From positions 4,030,001 through 4,094,000 of the forward strand of contig NZ_CP019445.1 of assembly GCF_001975225.1 (NCBI RefSeq): a DNA stretch of 64,000 bases. The letters run 5' to 3'. Within the stretch, counting starts at the first letter, position 1, and each line of letters begins with the position of its first letter. The position numbers and the translations under genes were made by a program. The notes under the pieces were generated by a model. It did no database searches, had not been told where the DNA came from, and saw only the letters and a program-made list of their open reading frames with translations. Positions 62,291 to 64,000 of the stretch are shown here, in pieces. Source of the stretch: Kosakonia cowanii JCM 10956 = DSM 18146. Its GTDB lineage: Bacteria > Pseudomonadota > Gammaproteobacteria > Enterobacterales > Enterobacteriaceae.

Positions 62291-62533
62291 ATGTCTAACT
62301 TAGCTACCTATAACCGCATTTTTACGGAAACTTTTGACGTCAGCGAAGCGATCCTTGCTGACTACAAATATCAGGACACCCCATCCTGGGACTCCGTCGG
62401 TCACATGACGATGATCGCCTCGCTGGAGGACGCGTTCGATATCATGATGGATACCGACGACATCATTGAGTTCTCTTCCTGGGCAAAAGGTAAAGAGATC
62501 CTGAAGAAATACGACGTCGAACTTCAGGACTAA
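62291..62533 (+). CDS. Acyl carrier protein-like protein
   Basis: An acidic 80-residue protein with the ACP core: PSWDSVGHMTMIASLEDAF, where Ser35 of DSV is the expected phosphopantetheine site, and a helix III region DTDDIIEFSSW. It is not the housekeeping AcpP. It should carry an acyl group for the adjacent reductases and acyltransferase. TCTGGAG upstream is a good ribosome site. It is 63 bases after the NeuD-like gene and four before the next. Confidence 0.85.
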   Translation: MSNLATYNRIFTETFDVSEAILADYKYQDTPSWDSVGHMTMIASLEDAFDIMMDTDDIIEFSSWAKGKEILKKYDVELQD

Positions 62534-62537
62534 GACC

Positions 62538-63281
62538 ATGTTGCTGAAAGCGAAAACGGCTGTTATCACCGGTTGCCTGCAGGGTATCGGCAAGGCAACG
62601 CTGGAAACCTTCGCCCGGGCGGGAGCCGATGTTTTCGCCTGCTGCCAGACCGAATCGGCGGAGTTTACACACTATTGCGCGCAGCTTAGCGCGCAGCATC
62701 AGGTGGAGATTATCCCGGTCTATTTTGATCTCACCGACAACGATGCGGTCAAACAGGCCGCGATGGCGATTCAGAAAGCGAAAAAGCCGGTCGACATTCT
62801 GGTGAACATTGCTGGCGCAAACTTTGATGCCAACTTTCAAATGGTGACGCTGGAGCAGTTGCAGAAAACCTTCACCATCAACTTCTTCTCGCAGATCGCT
62901 TTCACACAATATATTGCCCGCCTGATGCTGCGCCAGAAGCGAGGCAGCATTATCAATATCTCCAGTATCTCAGCGCTGGATGGCAACCCGGGCCAGCTTG
63001 CCTACGCCAGCGTTAAAGCCGCGTGGATAGCCGCGACCAAAACCCTCTCTGCGGAACTTGGCCCGCAGGGCGTGCGGGTCAATGCCGTCGCACCAGGCGT
63101 AATAGCTACCGCCATGACCGCCGCGCTCTCTGAAGAGGTAATGGCACGCCAGATGGCGCGTTGCGAATTAAAACGTCCGGGGCTACCTGAAGAGGTTGCT
63201 AACACCCTGCTATGGCTCGCCTCCGACGCCTCCAGTTACACCACCGGCCAGATTATCCGCGTTGATGGCGGAATGGGTTGA
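62538..63281 (+). CDS. SDR oxidoreductase, FabG-like (copy 1)
   Basis: The 247-residue short-chain dehydrogenase has the cofactor motif TGCLQGIG (11-18), NIAGA, Ser in NISSISALDG, and YASVK with catalytic Tyr and Lys. The C-terminus TGQIIRVDGGMG is FabG-like. Next to an ACP gene it probably reduces a 3-oxoacyl-ACP, though a sugar substrate is possible. It begins four bases after the ACP stop. The following gene is a paralogue. Confidence 0.85.
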   Translation: MLLKAKTAVITGCLQGIGKATLETFARAGADVFACCQTESAEFTHYCAQLSAQHQVEIIPVYFDLTDNDAVKQAAMAIQKAKKPVDILVNIAGANFDANFQMVTLEQLQKTFTINFFSQIAFTQYIARLMLRQKRGSIINISSISALDGNPGQLAYASVKAAWIAATKTLSAELGPQGVRVNAVAPGVIATAMTAALSEEVMARQMARCELKRPGLPEEVANTLLWLASDASSYTTGQIIRVDGGMG

Positions 63282-63291
63282 GGAGTCACCT

Positions 63292-64000
63292 ATGTTGATG
63301 CAAGGAAAAACAGTTCTTATTACCGGCTGCCGTCGTGGCATGGGCCGTGCGATGGTCGAGGTTTTTGCCGCCAATGGCGCGAACATCTATGCTCATGCGC
63401 GCGAAGCCGATGCGCTCTTTTGTGACGAGATGGCGCAGATTGCCAGCCGCCATGATGTGCAAATCTGGCCGCTGGGCTTCGATATGACTGACTATGATGC
63501 GATGAAGCAGGCGGTAAAACGCATTATGGCGGATAAACGCCCGCTGGATGCCGTGGTCAATAACGCGGGTATTACGCTCAACAGTCTCTTCCAGATGACC
63601 AGCGAAGCGCAATTGCGCAGCCAGTTTGAAGTCAACTTCTTCTCGGTCTACCTGTTTACGCAATACGTTGCCAAACTGATGACCCGCCACCAGCGCGGCA
63701 GCATTATCAATATTGCCTCGACCGCCGGAGAAGACGGCAACCCGGGTAAATCTGCCTACGGTGCCTCAAAAGCGGCACTGATCGCTATGACCAAATCTAT
63801 CGCCGCTGAATTGGGTGAAAAAGGGATCCGCGCAAACTGCATCGCGCCGGGGATCACTGATACAGAGATGTTATTGACCATGCCTGCGCAGGTGGTCGAG
63901 GAGGCGAAAAATAGCGCCGACTTACGCCGTGCCGGCCAACCGGCAGAAATTGCCGAAGCGGCGCTGTTTTTAGCCAGCGATCTCTCAAGCTATATCACGG
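63292..64000 (+). CDS. SDR oxidoreductase, FabG-like (copy 2, cut by window end)
   Basis: An open frame of at least 236 codons runs off the window. It has TGCRRGMG, NNAGI, Ser in NIASTAGEDG, and YGASK, so the active site is complete. The middle part shares the pattern FTQY, LM, RGSIINI and DGNPG with copy 1, showing tandem duplication and divergence. AGGAG lies six bases before the ATG at 63292. Only the last few residues are missing. Confidence 0.85.
   Translation, partial: MLMQGKTVLITGCRRGMGRAMVEVFAANGANIYAHAREADALFCDEMAQIASRHDVQIWPLGFDMTDYDAMKQAVKRIMADKRPLDAVVNNAGITLNSLFQMTSEAQLRSQFEVNFFSVYLFTQYVAKLMTRHQRGSIINIASTAGEDGNPGKSAYGASKAALIAMTKSIAAELGEKGIRANCIAPGITDTEMLLTMPAQVVEEAKNSADLRRAGQPAEIAEAALFLASDLSSYIT

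Overview
The window is chromosomal DNA of an enterobacterium of the Enterobacteriaceae. Many proteins match Escherichia coli counterparts in length and motifs, and the backbone follows the E. coli order from ruvC through the flhBA-che-mot-flhDC flagellar region to fliA. The departures from that order, including a GH105/GPH pectin-fragment module, a Csu-type pilus, a CDP-ribitol/LicD pair and an acyl-carrier cluster beside fliA, suggest a plant- or environment-associated relative such as Kosakonia or Enterobacter. The genus is an inference.

Layout. Positions 1-11,352 hold a truncated MmyB-type regulator, ruvC-yebC-nudB-aspS (minus), yecD-yecE-yecN-cmoA-cmoB (plus), cutC-yecM (minus) and argS (plus). 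Two REP/BIME units follow, then the inserted GH105 hydrolase and sugar symporter (11,618-14,342). Positions 14,634-23,244 carry flhE-flhA-flhB and cheZ-cheY-cheB-cheR-tar. A five-gene archaic (Csu-like) chaperone-usher pilus operon (23,335-28,578) separates tar from cheW-cheA-motB-motA-flhC-flhD (28,962-34,434). Next come uspC, otsA-otsB, araH-araG-araF, a DJ-1/PfpI protein, yecJ and the small-protein/sRNA locus azuC. A DHA2 transporter, an orphan RpiB/LacAB isomerase, yecR, ftnA and tyrP follow. A CDP-ribitol synthase plus LicD transferase (48,636-50,916) lies where E. coli has yecA, just before the tRNA-Gly/Cys/Leu operon. The right end carries pgsA, uvrC-uvrY, yecF, sdiA, the cystine transport genes tcyN-tcyL-dcyD-tcyJ, fliZ-fliA, and the start of a cluster encoding a NeuD-like acyltransferase, an acyl carrier protein and two tandem SDRs.

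How the parts work together. FlhDC (33,503-34,434) is the flagellar master regulator. FliA (60,383-61,102) is the flagellar sigma factor. A near-perfect sigma-28 promoter lies directly upstream of tar, so tar-cheRBYZ can be expressed although the pilus operon and a terminator after cheW cut it off from motA-cheW. CRP-type sites lie upstream of flhD, upstream of the pilus operon and inside the azuC promoter, which suggests shared carbon control. UvrY and SdiA link the same neighbourhood to Csr and quorum-type control.

The most interesting regions are the CDP-ribitol/LicD pair (a possible minimal ribitol-phosphate decoration system), the ACP/SDR/NeuD cluster next to fliA (probably the start of a flagellin-glycan pathway), and the pilus operon inserted inside the chemotaxis operon with a G9 tract and a CRP-like site upstream. 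All functions are read from sequence motifs and remembered family features. No searches were run.
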